This document shows, piece by piece, positions 33,048-41,640 of a DNA stretch of 64,000 nt. The translations under genes and the position numbers were made by a program. Position 1 is the stretch's first letter. Each line of letters opens with the position of its first letter. A model generated the notes under the pieces. It was given only the letters and a program-made list of their open reading frames with translations, was not told where the DNA came from and made no database searches. The DNA is taken from assembly GCF_024979235.1 (NCBI RefSeq), contig NZ_JANLCM010000001.1, forward strand, positions 2,336,208 through 2,400,207, read 5' to 3'. This DNA is from Herbiconiux aconitum. GTDB lineage: Bacteria; Actinomycetota; Actinomycetes; Actinomycetales; Microbacteriaceae.

Positions 33048-34003
33048 GCGACGCATCCAGCGACGTGCTGGTCGAGACCGCTGTCGACGTTCCGAGCGGC
33101 CTTCCCGCGCGCATCCCGACGCCGCAGCCCGGCGACCCGCGTCTCGCGCGGCTCTCGCTGAACCAGCGCACCACCGCGAACTGGAGCCTGCGCGAGGCGA
33201 TCGACGGCACGGTCGCTGCCGGTCTCGGCTCGATCGGTCTCTGGCGCGAACCCGTGGCCGAGGTGGGTCTGGCGACCGCGGTGGAGTGGGTGCGGGCATC
33301 CGGTGTCCGCGTGTCGTCGTTGTGTCGCGGGGGGTTCTTCACCGCCGCCGACCCGACGGCCCGCCGCGCAGCCCACGACGATAACGTGCGGGCGATCGAG
33401 GAAGCGGCGGCGCTCGGCGCCCGTACCCTCGTGCTGGTGCCGGGTGGCCTCCCCGAGGGGTCGAAAGATCTCGCGGGCGCCCGGGCGCGCGCGGCCGAAG
33501 CCATCGCCGCGCTCGCGCCCGTGGCGAAGCGGCACGGCGTCGTGCTCGGCATCGAGCCGATGAACCCGATCTTCGCCGCCGATCGCGGAGTGGTCTCGAC
33601 GCTGGGGCAGGCTCTCGACATCGCCGAGCAGTTCCCGGCCGACGAGGTGGGCGTCGTGGTCGACACCTTCCATCTCTGGTGGGAGCCGGCGGTCGAGGAG
33701 CAGATCATGCGGGCATCCGATCGCATCGTGAGCTACCAGGTGTGCGACTGGATCACGCCTCTGCCGGCCGACACGCTGCTCTCGCGCGGGATGATGGGCG
33801 ACGGTCACATCGACTTCCCCGGCTTCACGTCGGCCGTGACGGCGGCCGGCTACACGGGCGACGTCGAGGTCGAGATCTTCAACGCCGACGTCTGGGCAGC
33901 GCCGGGCGCCGCGGTGCTGGCCACCCTGGCGCGACGCTACCTGGAGCTGGTCGAGCCGTGGCTCGGAGCCGCAGGCCTCGACACGGTGCGACCCAGAGCG
34001 TAA
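33044..34003 (+). CDS. Sugar phosphate isomerase/epimerase family protein
   Basis: A 319-residue xylose-isomerase-like TIM-barrel protein. Metal-site candidates are Glu in GIEPMNPIF, Asp and His in VVVDTFHLWWEP, the MGDGHIDFPGF motif near residue 250 and Glu in VEVEIFN. Members include inosose dehydratase-like and hydroxypyruvate isomerase-like enzymes. The ATG overlaps the DUF993 stop (ATGA), so it is translationally coupled. With the dehydrogenase and DUF993 protein it probably degrades one sugar or polyol that is also the LacI effector. Confidence 0.88.
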   Translation: MSDASSDVLVETAVDVPSGLPARIPTPQPGDPRLARLSLNQRTTANWSLREAIDGTVAAGLGSIGLWREPVAEVGLATAVEWVRASGVRVSSLCRGGFFTAADPTARRAAHDDNVRAIEEAAALGARTLVLVPGGLPEGSKDLAGARARAAEAIAALAPVAKRHGVVLGIEPMNPIFAADRGVVSTLGQALDIAEQFPADEVGVVVDTFHLWWEPAVEEQIMRASDRIVSYQVCDWITPLPADTLLSRGMMGDGHIDFPGFTSAVTAAGYTGDVEVEIFNADVWAAPGAAVLATLARRYLELVEPWLGAAGLDTVRPRA

Positions 34004-34070
34004 CGTGGGTGCACCGCAGCCTGCGCCCAGACCCCGCCCTGGTGAACCCGCACCGAGCTTGGGACCCACA

Positions 34071-34283
34071 ATGGACAAAGGTTATTGGACCGATGAGGTG
34101 GCCGCATTGGCGGTCATGACTCCGGTCGACGAGATCCACATCGACGAGATACCGTCGGAGCAGTTGCGCCGGCTGGCGGTGATCCTCGAAGAGATACGGC
34201 ACGATCGGCAACCGCCGGGGCCCGCTTTCGAGGTGCGCTACCGGCAGATCCGGCACCTGCTCGAGACCGGCCAGCCCGACTAG
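34071..34283 (+). CDS. Hypothetical protein, 70 residues
   Basis: A small charged protein starting MDKGYWTDEVAALAVMTP, with two predicted helices (SEQLRRLAVILEEIRHD and FEVRYRQIRHLLETG). It is 67 bp downstream of the sugar operon and convergent with the desaturase gene, whose stop is 3 bp away. No family recognised. GGGAC precedes the ATG. Confidence 0.5.
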   Translation: MDKGYWTDEVAALAVMTPVDEIHIDEIPSEQLRRLAVILEEIRHDRQPPGPAFEVRYRQIRHLLETGQPD

Positions 34284-34286
34284 CGC

Positions 34287-35366
34287 TCAGATCGCCTGTC
34301 GCTGGGCCGCCAGCGGGCACTCGAAGGGGTCGCGTTCGCCCAGTCCGACGTGGTTGATGTAGCGCAGCACGATGCCATACGACTCGAACAGACCGGTCTC
34401 CAGGTAGGGCACGTCGCGGTCGCGGCAGTAGGCGGCGACGATCGGTGCGGCCCGACGCAGGTGCGGCCTCGGCATCGACGGGAAGAGATGATGCTCGATC
34501 TGGTAGTTGAGTCCGCCCATCGCCACGTCGATCACGCGGCTGCCCCGGATGTTGCGGCTCATCATCACCTGCCGGCGCAGGAAATCGAGCTTCATCGATT
34601 TCGGCACCAGCGGCATTCCCTTGTGGTTCGGGGCGAACGACGACCCCATGTAGAACCCGAACAGGCCGAGCTGAACACCGAGGAAGGCTGCAGCCACGCC
34701 GGGGGAGAGCACGAGGAACGTCAGGGTGACGAAGCCGCCGATCCGGATGGCGAGGAACGCGATCTCGACGGCGCGCCGTTTGAGCGGCTCCCCGCTGAAC
34801 ACCCGGCGCACGCCGGAGGCATGAAGGGACAGGCCCTCCAGCAGCAGGATCGGGAAGAAGAACGCTCCCTGGTGCGCCATCAGCCACGACGCGAGTGGGC
34901 CGCGCCGCCGGTCGACCTGCTCGGGCGTGAAGGCGATGACGGGCAGCTCGATGTCGGGGTCGGAGCCCTGCTTGTTGGGGTTGGCGTGGTGGCGGGTGTG
35001 CTTGTGCTGCCACCATCCGTAGCTCAGGCCCACGAAGAGGTTGCCGAGCACCAGTGTCGTCCAGTCATTCCATCGCCCGGACTGAAAGATCTGCCGATGG
35101 GCGGCGTCGTGGCCGAGGAACGCCGTCTGGGTGAACAGTACGGCGAAGACGGCCGCCGTCGCGAGCTGCCACCAGGTGTCGCCGATCTGCACGAACACCC
35201 AGATGCACACGGCAAAAGTGACCGGAACCAGCAGCAGCTTGGTCCAGTAGTAGCCGTAGCGGCGGCGGAGCAGTCCGGACTCCTGGATGCGCTGCGCGAG
35301 TTCCGTGAACTCGCTGTTCCCGCGACGCGGCGTCGGCGTCTGGGGAAGAGAATCGACTGTGCTCAC
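34287..35366 (-). CDS. Fatty acid desaturase, membrane diiron type
   Basis: A 359-residue acyl-lipid or acyl-CoA desaturase. The three His boxes are HDAAH near residue 86, HKHTRHH near 125 and QIEHHLFP near 290, in the spacing of front-end/delta desaturases. Two pairs of membrane segments flank them. It introduces a double bond into membrane fatty acids with O2 and an electron donor, usually for fluidity control. The GTG at 35366 has AGGGG upstream; ATG 35381 is an alternative start. The 167 bp before it contain nothing recognisable. Confidence 0.93.
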   Translation of the reverse strand: MSTVDSLPQTPTPRRGNSEFTELAQRIQESGLLRRRYGYYWTKLLLVPVTFAVCIWVFVQIGDTWWQLATAAVFAVLFTQTAFLGHDAAHRQIFQSGRWNDWTTLVLGNLFVGLSYGWWQHKHTRHHANPNKQGSDPDIELPVIAFTPEQVDRRRGPLASWLMAHQGAFFFPILLLEGLSLHASGVRRVFSGEPLKRRAVEIAFLAIRIGGFVTLTFLVLSPGVAAAFLGVQLGLFGFYMGSSFAPNHKGMPLVPKSMKLDFLRRQVMMSRNIRGSRVIDVAMGGLNYQIEHHLFPSMPRPHLRRAAPIVAAYCRDRDVPYLETGLFESYGIVLRYINHVGLGERDPFECPLAAQRQAI

Positions 35367-35533
35367 GAAGGCCCCTGCCATCTGCGGCACTGGCCGGAGC
35401 GGCCAGCTGCATCGCAACCGGGTCCGGGGTACGTCTGGTTCTCACGCTACTCCGGAGCACCGATCCGACAAGGGGAGCCGGCTACCGAGTGGCTGGGTAT
35501 CCGCTGAGGACGACCGGGCAGCCGACCGCCCGG

Positions 35534-36247
35534 TCAGGACCGTCGTGCCGATTCGACCACGTCGTGCGCGACGATCGACAGCATCTGTCCGCTGTTGCGG
35601 GCCCGCGCGCGGAGCAACCGGAAGGCCTCTTCCATGTCGACCCCGTCGGTGTGGGCGATCACGCCCTTCGCCTGCTCGATGATCACCCGGCTGTTCAGCG
35701 CGTGTTGCAGCTGGTCGCGGGCGACGTCGGCTTCGCGGAGCGCACGCTCCTGGAGGATTCCGATCGTGGCGACGTCAGCCAGTGCCTGGGCTGCGGCCAT
35801 GTCTCGGGGGTCGGCAGGCCCGAGTTCGTCGCTGAACAGGTTCAGCGACCCGATGGTGCGGTCGCGGAGGCGCATCGGAAGGGCGTACATCGATCGGTAG
35901 CCGAGGCTTCCTGCCCGGGCCGCGAACCTCGGCCACCGGAGCGAGGTGGCGGCGATGTCGTCGACCGACACCTGGTGCCCGGTGGCATAGGCGTCGACGC
36001 AGGGCCCCTCGCCCGAGGAGAGTTGCAGCAGGCCGATCAGGTGGCTCCGCTCACTCGTCGACGCGATGACTTCGAGATTGCCGTCGTCGGCGGGCAGAAG
36101 GATGCCGGCATCCGCGACACCGAGGATTTCTGCGCTCCGCACCACCAGGGTGTGCAGCAGCTCGACGACGTCGTAATCGGCGACGAGCGTGTCAGCGAGA
36201 CTCACGAAGGCCTCCGCGAGTTGCTCTTCTCGAGTCCGACGCGTCAT
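35534..36247 (-). CDS. GAF and ANTAR domain-containing regulator
   Basis: A 237-residue protein. Residues 22-165 form a GAF sensor domain (ASTSERSHLIGLLQLSSGEGPCVDAYATG is typical). Residues about 172-232 form an ANTAR RNA-binding domain (LQHALNSRVIIEQAKGVIAH; MEEAFRLLRARARNSGQ). ANTAR proteins prevent terminators by binding paired RNA hexaloop stems. The signal sensed is unknown. TAAATT lies 6 nt upstream of the ATG, so the mRNA may be leaderless. Confidence 0.92.
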   Translation of the reverse strand: MTRRTREEQLAEAFVSLADTLVADYDVVELLHTLVVRSAEILGVADAGILLPADDGNLEVIASTSERSHLIGLLQLSSGEGPCVDAYATGHQVSVDDIAATSLRWPRFAARAGSLGYRSMYALPMRLRDRTIGSLNLFSDELGPADPRDMAAAQALADVATIGILQERALREADVARDQLQHALNSRVIIEQAKGVIAHTDGVDMEEAFRLLRARARNSGQMLSIVAHDVVESARRS

Positions 36248-36253
36248 CCCTTC

Positions 36254-36259
36254 AATTTA
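36254..36259 (-). promoter_or_regulatory. -10 hexamer of a leaderless promoter (GAF-ANTAR gene)
   Basis: On the minus strand TAAATT is followed by GAAGGG and then the ATG, a 6-nt gap as for the other leaderless candidates. Confidence 0.4.
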
Positions 36260-36398
36260 CCGTCGGTCGTCGATCACGTCACGGGTCGAATCGGCGCCGA
36301 CGTCGCAGGAATCGACGGTTGCACGCTGGCGAACGCGCAGTGTCGGGAGCAGGCTGGAAGATGACCCTCTCAGGGTCGTTTTCGAGAGAGGTTCCATC

Positions 36399-36587
36399 GT
36401 GGCCCGCAACGACATGGACGACGCCCAGAAGCGCCGCGACCAGCTGACGACAGCTCCGAAGTCGGGAAAAGCCGACGCCGACCCGCGCATCGAGGTGGTG
36501 GAGGAGGGCGACGGATCGCCCCGCCGCATCGAGATCCGCGATGACGCGGCCGTACGCCCCGGTGGCGAACCTCCGCTCACCCGGTAG
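36399..36587 (+). CDS. Hypothetical small charged protein, 62 residues
   Basis: A Lys/Arg/Asp/Glu-rich sequence (ARNDMDDAQKRRDQLTTAP, then RIEVVEEGDGSPRRIEIRDD). GAGAGAGG precedes the GTG at good spacing. It overlaps the 3-prime end of the convergent GNAT gene by 11 bp. No family recognised; coding status is plausible from codon pattern and the ribosome-binding site. Confidence 0.45.
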   Translation: MARNDMDDAQKRRDQLTTAPKSGKADADPRIEVVEEGDGSPRRIEIRDDAAVRPGGEPPLTR

Positions 36588-37071
36588 CGACGATCGACTT
36601 CGAGAACCAGTGCTCCGCGTAGGGGTCGTCGTTGAAAGCCGGGACCTCCTGATAGCCGAGCCGGGCATAGAGTCGCCGAGCCTCCACCAGGTCGCGCCGG
36701 GTGTCGAGTCGTATCGTCTGGCGGCCTGAAAGGCGCGCCAGGTGCTCCAGTTCGCTCACGACGAGCGAGCCGGTGCCCGAGCCCCGGCCCGCGGGCGCGA
36801 CGAAGACGCGGGTGAGCTCGGCCACGCGGGCGTCGACGAAGCGAAGCCCGCCGCATCCCATCGCGACTCCGTGCGCGTCGCGCGCGATCACGAACAAGCC
36901 GGTCTCGCCCACCAGGTCATCGCTCGGCTCATCGGCCATCGCCTGTTCGACCTCGACCGGCTCGGCGTCACGCCCGTGATAGCGCCCCACCAATTCGCCG
37001 TAGTAAAGGCGCAGAATGTCGCGGGCGTCGTCGGAGGAGGGATCGACGCGCTCGATGCGATCGGCAGTCAT
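36577..37071 (-). CDS. GNAT family N-acetyltransferase
   Basis: A 164-residue acetyltransferase. Acetyl-CoA motif A reads VFVAPAGRGSGTGSLVVSELEHLA near residues 92-111, preceded by GCGGLRFVDARVAELTR and followed by RLDTRRDLVEARRLYARLGYQEV, both typical. Acceptor unknown. ATG 37071 gives a normal length. It is divergent from the AI-2E transporter gene. Confidence 0.9.
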   Translation of the reverse strand: MTADRIERVDPSSDDARDILRLYYGELVGRYHGRDAEPVEVEQAMADEPSDDLVGETGLFVIARDAHGVAMGCGGLRFVDARVAELTRVFVAPAGRGSGTGSLVVSELEHLARLSGRQTIRLDTRRDLVEARRLYARLGYQEVPAFNDDPYAEHWFSKSIVATG

Positions 37072-37147
37072 GGATCGAGTATGCCGACTTCGCGCGAACG
37101 CCGTGGCCGACCTCGCTGCAGGCCCTCGTCGGGTGCAAGGTGGTGAG

Positions 37148-38338
37148 ATGAGCACCGATGATTCCTCGCCCGCCTCCGTCCCGTCGGCGCCGCAGCCCGA
37201 CTCCGCGCCGCTGACCGAGCAGCCGGCGGCACCCGAACCGCCCGAGCCGCGGCCGACCCTCCGTGCGCTCCTCACCGACCGGTTGGGGGAGGTCGGCATC
37301 CGGAGCGCGCAGATCCTGCTCGGGCTCACGCTCGCCGCCGTGATCGTGTTCGGGCTGGTGCAGTTGAAGCTCGTCGTGATTCCGGTGCTGATCGCTCTGA
37401 TCCTCGCGGCCGCTCTCTCGCCGGTGATCAGATGGATGCGCCGACGGGGTCTCTCGGCGATCCTGGCCACCTGGATCACCCTGATCGGCGGCATCGTGGT
37501 GTTCGGCGGCATCGTGACCCTGATCGTGATGGCCGTGCGTGGGCAGTGGGAGGAGTTGTCGAAGTCGGCGGTCGACGGCATCGACCGCATCGGCGACTTC
37601 CTGCAATCGGGCGCCCTGCCCATCGACTCGGCGCAGCTCGACGATGCGCGCGAGGCGATCAGCGGCTTCCTCACCAGCAGCCAGTTCGGCACCGGCGCAC
37701 TCGCGGGCGTCTCAGCCGCCGCCGAGGTCATCACCGGTGCGTTGCTCGCCGTGGTCGTGCTGTTCTTCTTCTTGAAAGACGGCGACCGCATCTGGGCGTT
37801 CTTCCTCCGCCCCTTCACCGGCCGTCGACTCGAACGAGGTCACCGGATCGGCGCCACCGCGGTGCGCACGCTCGGGGGCTACGTGCGGGGCACGGCCATC
37901 ATCGCGTTCGTCGACGCGGCCGGCATCGGCATCGGCCTGGCCATCCTGCAGGTGCCGCTCGCGCTGCCGCTGGCGGTCATCGTGTTCATCGGGGCGTTCA
38001 TCCCGATCGTCGGTGCGACCGTCGCCGGCATCCTGGCCGCGCTCGTCGCGCTGGTGGCCAACGGGCCGGTCGTCGCTCTCATCGTGGTGGCGATCGTCGT
38101 GGCCGTGAATCAGCTCGAGGGCAATTTCCTGCAGCCTGTGGTGCAAGCGCGATCGCTGAAGCTGCATCCGCTCGTCATCCTGGTCGCCCTGACCGCGGGC
38201 ACCATTCTCGGCGGGATCGTCGGCGCCGTGCTGTCGGTGCCCATCGCCGCCGTGGCCTGGGCCATCGTGAAGGCGTGGAATCCGCCGGCGCAACCCGCGC
38301 CTCCGTTCGCGGAGCCGTCGCAAGCAGAACGCGTCTAA
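37148..38338 (+). CDS. AI-2E family transporter (PF01594-type membrane permease)
   Basis: A 396-residue protein with a Pro/Ser-rich cytoplasmic N-terminus (1-50) and about eight membrane segments. Signatures include LVVIPVLIALILAAALSPVI, FLKDGDRIWAFF near residue 213 and the long C-terminal VNQLEGNFLQPVVQARSLKLHPLVILVAL. Family members export autoinducer-2 or act as Na/H antiporters, so the specific role is open. AAGGTGG precedes the ATG. Confidence 0.92.
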   Translation: MSTDDSSPASVPSAPQPDSAPLTEQPAAPEPPEPRPTLRALLTDRLGEVGIRSAQILLGLTLAAVIVFGLVQLKLVVIPVLIALILAAALSPVIRWMRRRGLSAILATWITLIGGIVVFGGIVTLIVMAVRGQWEELSKSAVDGIDRIGDFLQSGALPIDSAQLDDAREAISGFLTSSQFGTGALAGVSAAAEVITGALLAVVVLFFFLKDGDRIWAFFLRPFTGRRLERGHRIGATAVRTLGGYVRGTAIIAFVDAAGIGIGLAILQVPLALPLAVIVFIGAFIPIVGATVAGILAALVALVANGPVVALIVVAIVVAVNQLEGNFLQPVVQARSLKLHPLVILVALTAGTILGGIVGAVLSVPIAAVAWAIVKAWNPPAQPAPPFAEPSQAERV

Positions 38339-38423
38339 GCGAGAACCAAGATCACATTCTCTGGGTGACACTGCCGAGGGGAGCGGCAGGTACCGTCGTG
38401 GCACCGAACGAGAGAAGAGTGCC

Positions 38424-38882
38424 ATGACAGATGCAGCGTTGGATGAACTGGGCCCCGTCGACTTCATCGTCGTCGAATTCCCCGCGGGCCAGTCAAACTT
38501 CACCGGCGAGATGGCCGACGAGCTGGTGCGACTGGTCGATGCCGGTCTGATCAGGGTCGTCGACATCCTGATTCTCGCGAAGGACGACGACGGAGCCGTC
38601 GAAGCCCTCGAACTGTCCGAGGCCGGGGATCTCGGGGGTCTCGTCTCGATCGAGGCCGAACTCGCCGAACTCCTAGCCGCCGACGACGTCGCCCACCTCG
38701 CGGCCGCGATGGAACCGGGCAGTGTCGCCGGCGTGCTCGTCTACGAGAATCTCTGGAGCGCCGGATTCGCGGCCGCGGCTCGCCGGGCCGGCGGTCAGCT
38801 CATCGCGAACGGGCGCATCCCGATCCAAGCCATCATCGCGTCGATCGAAGCCGACGCCGAACTCGAAACGGCAGGTCAGTGA
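38424..38882 (+). CDS. DUF6325 family protein (DUF1269-like)
   Basis: A 152-residue protein with the family start LGPVDFIVVEFP and the conserved LVDAGLIRVVDILILAKD, then a C-terminal half with LVYENLWSAGFAAAARRAGGQLIANGRIP. The function is unknown; such genes often sit beside small Gly/Ala-rich and SHOCT proteins, as here. GAGAAGAG precedes the ATG. The next gene begins 1 bp after its stop. Confidence 0.8.
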   Translation: MTDAALDELGPVDFIVVEFPAGQSNFTGEMADELVRLVDAGLIRVVDILILAKDDDGAVEALELSEAGDLGGLVSIEAELAELLAADDVAHLAAAMEPGSVAGVLVYENLWSAGFAAAARRAGGQLIANGRIPIQAIIASIEADAELETAGQ

Positions 38883-38883
38883 C

Positions 38884-39093
38884 ATGTTGGGACGACGAGC
38901 AGGACGAGTCGGAGTCATCGGGGCCCCGGTGGCCCGTGTCGCGGTCGCCGGAGCTGCGGTGGCGAGCCCCGGTCGCGCGCCGGTCGCGAAGGCGGCGGTC
39001 GTGGGCGCCGCCGTCACGCCAGGACGCTCCCCGGTGGCCAAAGCCGCCGTCGTGGGCGCTGCCGTGACCCCGGGTCGCCGCCGCCGGATCTGA
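38884..39093 (+). CDS. Small Ala/Val-rich protein with internal duplication
   Basis: A 69-residue protein. MLGRRAGRVGVIGAPVARVAV is followed by two near-identical 17-residue units, PVAKAAVVGAAVTPGR. It ends in a basic RRRRI tail. The units may form a membrane-active or glycine-zipper-like helix. It is translationally close to the DUF6325 gene and likely a functional partner. The duplication appears recent. Confidence 0.6.
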   Translation: MLGRRAGRVGVIGAPVARVAVAGAAVASPGRAPVAKAAVVGAAVTPGRSPVAKAAVVGAAVTPGRRRRI

Positions 39094-39142
39094 GTGCGTC
39101 GGGCAGCTCAGCCGGCGGCGGCGCGGGTCACAGCGCCCTGCG

Positions 39143-39568
39143 TCACACCGCCGCGGGCGTCGCCGGAACCGGGGGCACCGACGAGGCAGCGGTCGTGCCG
39201 AGGGCCTTGGCCTTCAACACCTCGAACTCGGCCTGCGTGATCGCGCCCGAGTCGAGAAGGCTCTTGGCCTGCGCGACATCGTTCGCGGGGCTCGATCCAG
39301 AAACCGAGCGGATGTAGGCATCCGTGTCCGCCCGCGCTGCGCGCGCGCTCGCGGCAGAACGCTCGTTCATCCCGCGACCGCGGGCGATCAGGTAGACCAG
39401 CGCGGTCAAAAACGGCACGAAGACGAGGAACACGATCCAGACCGCTTTGGCGAAGCCGCCGAGCTTCTGATCCCGGAAGATGTCTCCGATGATGCTGAAC
39501 AGCACCATGAGGTAGGCGATGAAGGCGAACGTCCAGAAGAACGTGACCATGAGGTCCCAGAAATTCAT
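39143..39568 (-). CDS. SHOCT and PLDc_N domain-containing membrane protein
   Basis: A 141-residue protein. Two membrane segments (about 9-30 and 42-62) with the PLD-nuclease N-terminal pattern WIVFLVFVPFLTALVYLIARGRGM, then a C-terminal SHOCT domain (AQAKSLLDSGAITQAEFEVLKAKAL). Both are common in actinobacterial envelope proteins of unknown role. ATG 39568 has AGGA upstream; another ATG 18 bp earlier is possible. Convergent with the DUF6325 pair. Confidence 0.85.
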   Translation of the reverse strand: MNFWDLMVTFFWTFAFIAYLMVLFSIIGDIFRDQKLGGFAKAVWIVFLVFVPFLTALVYLIARGRGMNERSAASARAARADTDAYIRSVSGSSPANDVAQAKSLLDSGAITQAEFEVLKAKALGTTAASSVPPVPATPAAV

Positions 39569-39698
39569 GTCGGGTAGTCCTTTCATCCGCGGCGAACCGG
39601 TGCGTCGCCTTGAAGGGAATCCTGGGGGAGCGGCGCACGGATGTCGTCATCCCAACCGGATGACCTGAAGGTGACACGGCTGGGGCAGGACGTGCGGA

Positions 39699-40073
39699 TC
39701 AGCCGACGTCGCGGGCGCCCGTGGCTGCACGCACGATGCGCGCCAGGGCGAGGCCGGCGGCTGCCACCAGCGGAACCGCCACCACCATCAGAGCGATCGG
39801 GTTCGGCCGGAACGTCAGCCCGTCCGGTCCTCCGACGTAGGCGCCGACCGGCAGCGCGTAGCCGCCCCCGCCGCCGCCCCGGCCTTCGCCGGTGCCCGCC
39901 GGGGTCGGCCCGCCCTCGGGCGACTCGCCGGAGCCCTCGCCCGCTCCGAAGCCGAAGATGACGAGGGCGGCGGGAACGAGTTCCTGCCCACCCACCGTCG
40001 TCTTCTCGCCATAGGCCATCGTGGCACCCCAGGAGGGCACGGATTCCGCCAATTTCTCGATGAGATTCGTCAT
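39699..40073 (-). CDS. GerW/YtfJ-like protein
   Basis: A 124-residue protein with the GerW family layout: GEKTTVGGQELVPAALVIFGFGAG, a Gly-rich loop GGGGGGYALPVGAYV, and a C-terminal hydrophobic helix. In Bacillus GerW (YtfJ) affects spore germination, but homologues are widespread in non-sporing actinobacteria and their role there is unknown. It lies 20 bp downstream of the cytochrome b gene stop? The cytochrome gene runs upstream in the same direction, so co-transcription is plausible. Confidence 0.75.
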   Translation of the reverse strand: MTNLIEKLAESVPSWGATMAYGEKTTVGGQELVPAALVIFGFGAGEGSGESPEGGPTPAGTGEGRGGGGGGYALPVGAYVGGPDGLTFRPNPIALMVVAVPLVAAAGLALARIVRAATGARDVG

Positions 40074-40092
40074 GCGTCGACGCTACGCGGAT

Positions 40093-41562
40093 TCAGCGCT
40101 GCCCTCCAGTGAGAGCGAGCAGCCGGGCTCGGTCGGCGCCCTCGACCGGTTCGTGCACCTCGACGTATTCGCCGCCGGGCAATCGCACGATCCGCCCGGT
40201 CTCGAAGCCGTGCTCCAGGATGTCCTGATCACGCCGCTGCAATCCGATGCAGGCGCGTCGGGTGATCCAGAAGGCGACCAGAGGGCCCACCAGCAGGGTG
40301 ATCTGGAAGAAGAGGATGACGCCCTCGAACGTGACCTGGAACTGCGTGGCGATGACATCGGCGCTGCCCGCGGCCCAGAGCGTGCCGTAGAACACGATTC
40401 CGGCGACTCCCACGCCGGTGCGGGTGGGCCGGCTGCGTGGCCGGTCGAGCAGGTGATGGTCGCGGTGGTCTCGGGTGATCCATTCCTCGAAGAACGGGTA
40501 GAGCACCACGGCGACGAGGAAGACCGAGACCACGGCGAGCGGGATGAGCACGGCGAGCGTCCAGGTGCGCCCCAGCCACTCGAACTCCCACCCCGGAGGT
40601 ACGAGTCGCAGCGCTCCGTCGAGGAACCCGGTGTACCAGTCGGGCTGGCTGCCGGCCGAGGCGTCGCCGGGCGACGAAGGGCCGTAGGCCCAGATCGGGT
40701 TGATGGTGACCGTGGCGGAGATGAGCAGGATGACCCCGCTCACCAACGCCCCCAGGCCCACCGCGCGCACGCCGGCGTTCGGCAGGGGCACGCCCACCAC
40801 GTTCTGCTCGGTGCGCCCTTGCCCGGGGAACTGCGCCGGCTTCTGCACCCACGCCGCGAACGCGCGCAGTCCGATCAGCAGGATCAGCAGCACCGGCACC
40901 ACGGCGACATGAACGGGGTAGAGGTGCTCGATGATCTCGCCCGGGAACTCGCCGCCGAAGAGCAGCCCGGATGCCCAGGTGCCGATCACCGGGATGCCGA
41001 GCACGATGCCCTCGACGATGCGGAGCCCGGTGCCCGAGAGCATGTCGTCGGGCAGCGCGTAGCCGCTCCACCCACCGACGAGGCTGACGATGAGGATGAG
41101 GAAGAGAAGCACCCATTGGCCGCGACGGGGCCGTCGGAACCCGCCCGTGAAGAATGTTGCCAGAAGCTGCAGGATCAGCGCCGCCGGCAGGATCAGGGCC
41201 GCCCAGTGATGGGCCTGCCGCAGCAGCAGCCCGCCCTGCACCTCGAGCGAGAGCTCGAGCGTCGAGGCGAAGGCCTTCGACGTCTCGGCACCGGCGAGCG
41301 GCGGGTAGAGAGTCGTGCTGGAGACGGGCTCGCTCGAGGGTACGTAGAAGAACATGAGGATGAGGCCGGTCACCATGATCACCACGAGGCTGGCGACGGC
41401 GACCACGCCGAACAGGCTCGACCAGTGGTTCGGAACCATCCGGTGTCGGAGCGACGCTCGCAGGTCGCCGATGCGGTGGCCGAACACGGTGCTGTCGGTC
41501 AGGTGGACGGCGAATCGGTCGCTGAGCGATCGGCCGCCTCTCGCGTTCCTCGCTCTGCTCAT
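40093..41562 (-). CDS. Orphan cytochrome b (QcrB-like) protein
   Basis: A 489-residue membrane protein with about nine membrane segments. The b-type heme ligands appear as His pairs: QAHHWAALILPAAL near residue 112 and HLYPVHVAVVP near 210. It resembles the actinobacterial cytochrome bc1 subunit QcrB, including the PEWY-like position PDWYTGFLDG near residue 295, which here reads PDWY. No qcrA, qcrC or cta genes are adjacent, so it is an extra copy. GGAAGG supports the ATG at 41562. Electron partner unknown. Confidence 0.85.
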   Translation of the reverse strand: MSRARNARGGRSLSDRFAVHLTDSTVFGHRIGDLRASLRHRMVPNHWSSLFGVVAVASLVVIMVTGLILMFFYVPSSEPVSSTTLYPPLAGAETSKAFASTLELSLEVQGGLLLRQAHHWAALILPAALILQLLATFFTGGFRRPRRGQWVLLFLILIVSLVGGWSGYALPDDMLSGTGLRIVEGIVLGIPVIGTWASGLLFGGEFPGEIIEHLYPVHVAVVPVLLILLIGLRAFAAWVQKPAQFPGQGRTEQNVVGVPLPNAGVRAVGLGALVSGVILLISATVTINPIWAYGPSSPGDASAGSQPDWYTGFLDGALRLVPPGWEFEWLGRTWTLAVLIPLAVVSVFLVAVVLYPFFEEWITRDHRDHHLLDRPRSRPTRTGVGVAGIVFYGTLWAAGSADVIATQFQVTFEGVILFFQITLLVGPLVAFWITRRACIGLQRRDQDILEHGFETGRIVRLPGGEYVEVHEPVEGADRARLLALTGGQR

Positions 41563-41640
41563 CTCTCTGCCTTCCGTCACCCCTTAAGACAGAACGGAGC
41601 AGAGTTTTGTGACGCGCGCGACCGGAAGTCGCGCCGTGGG

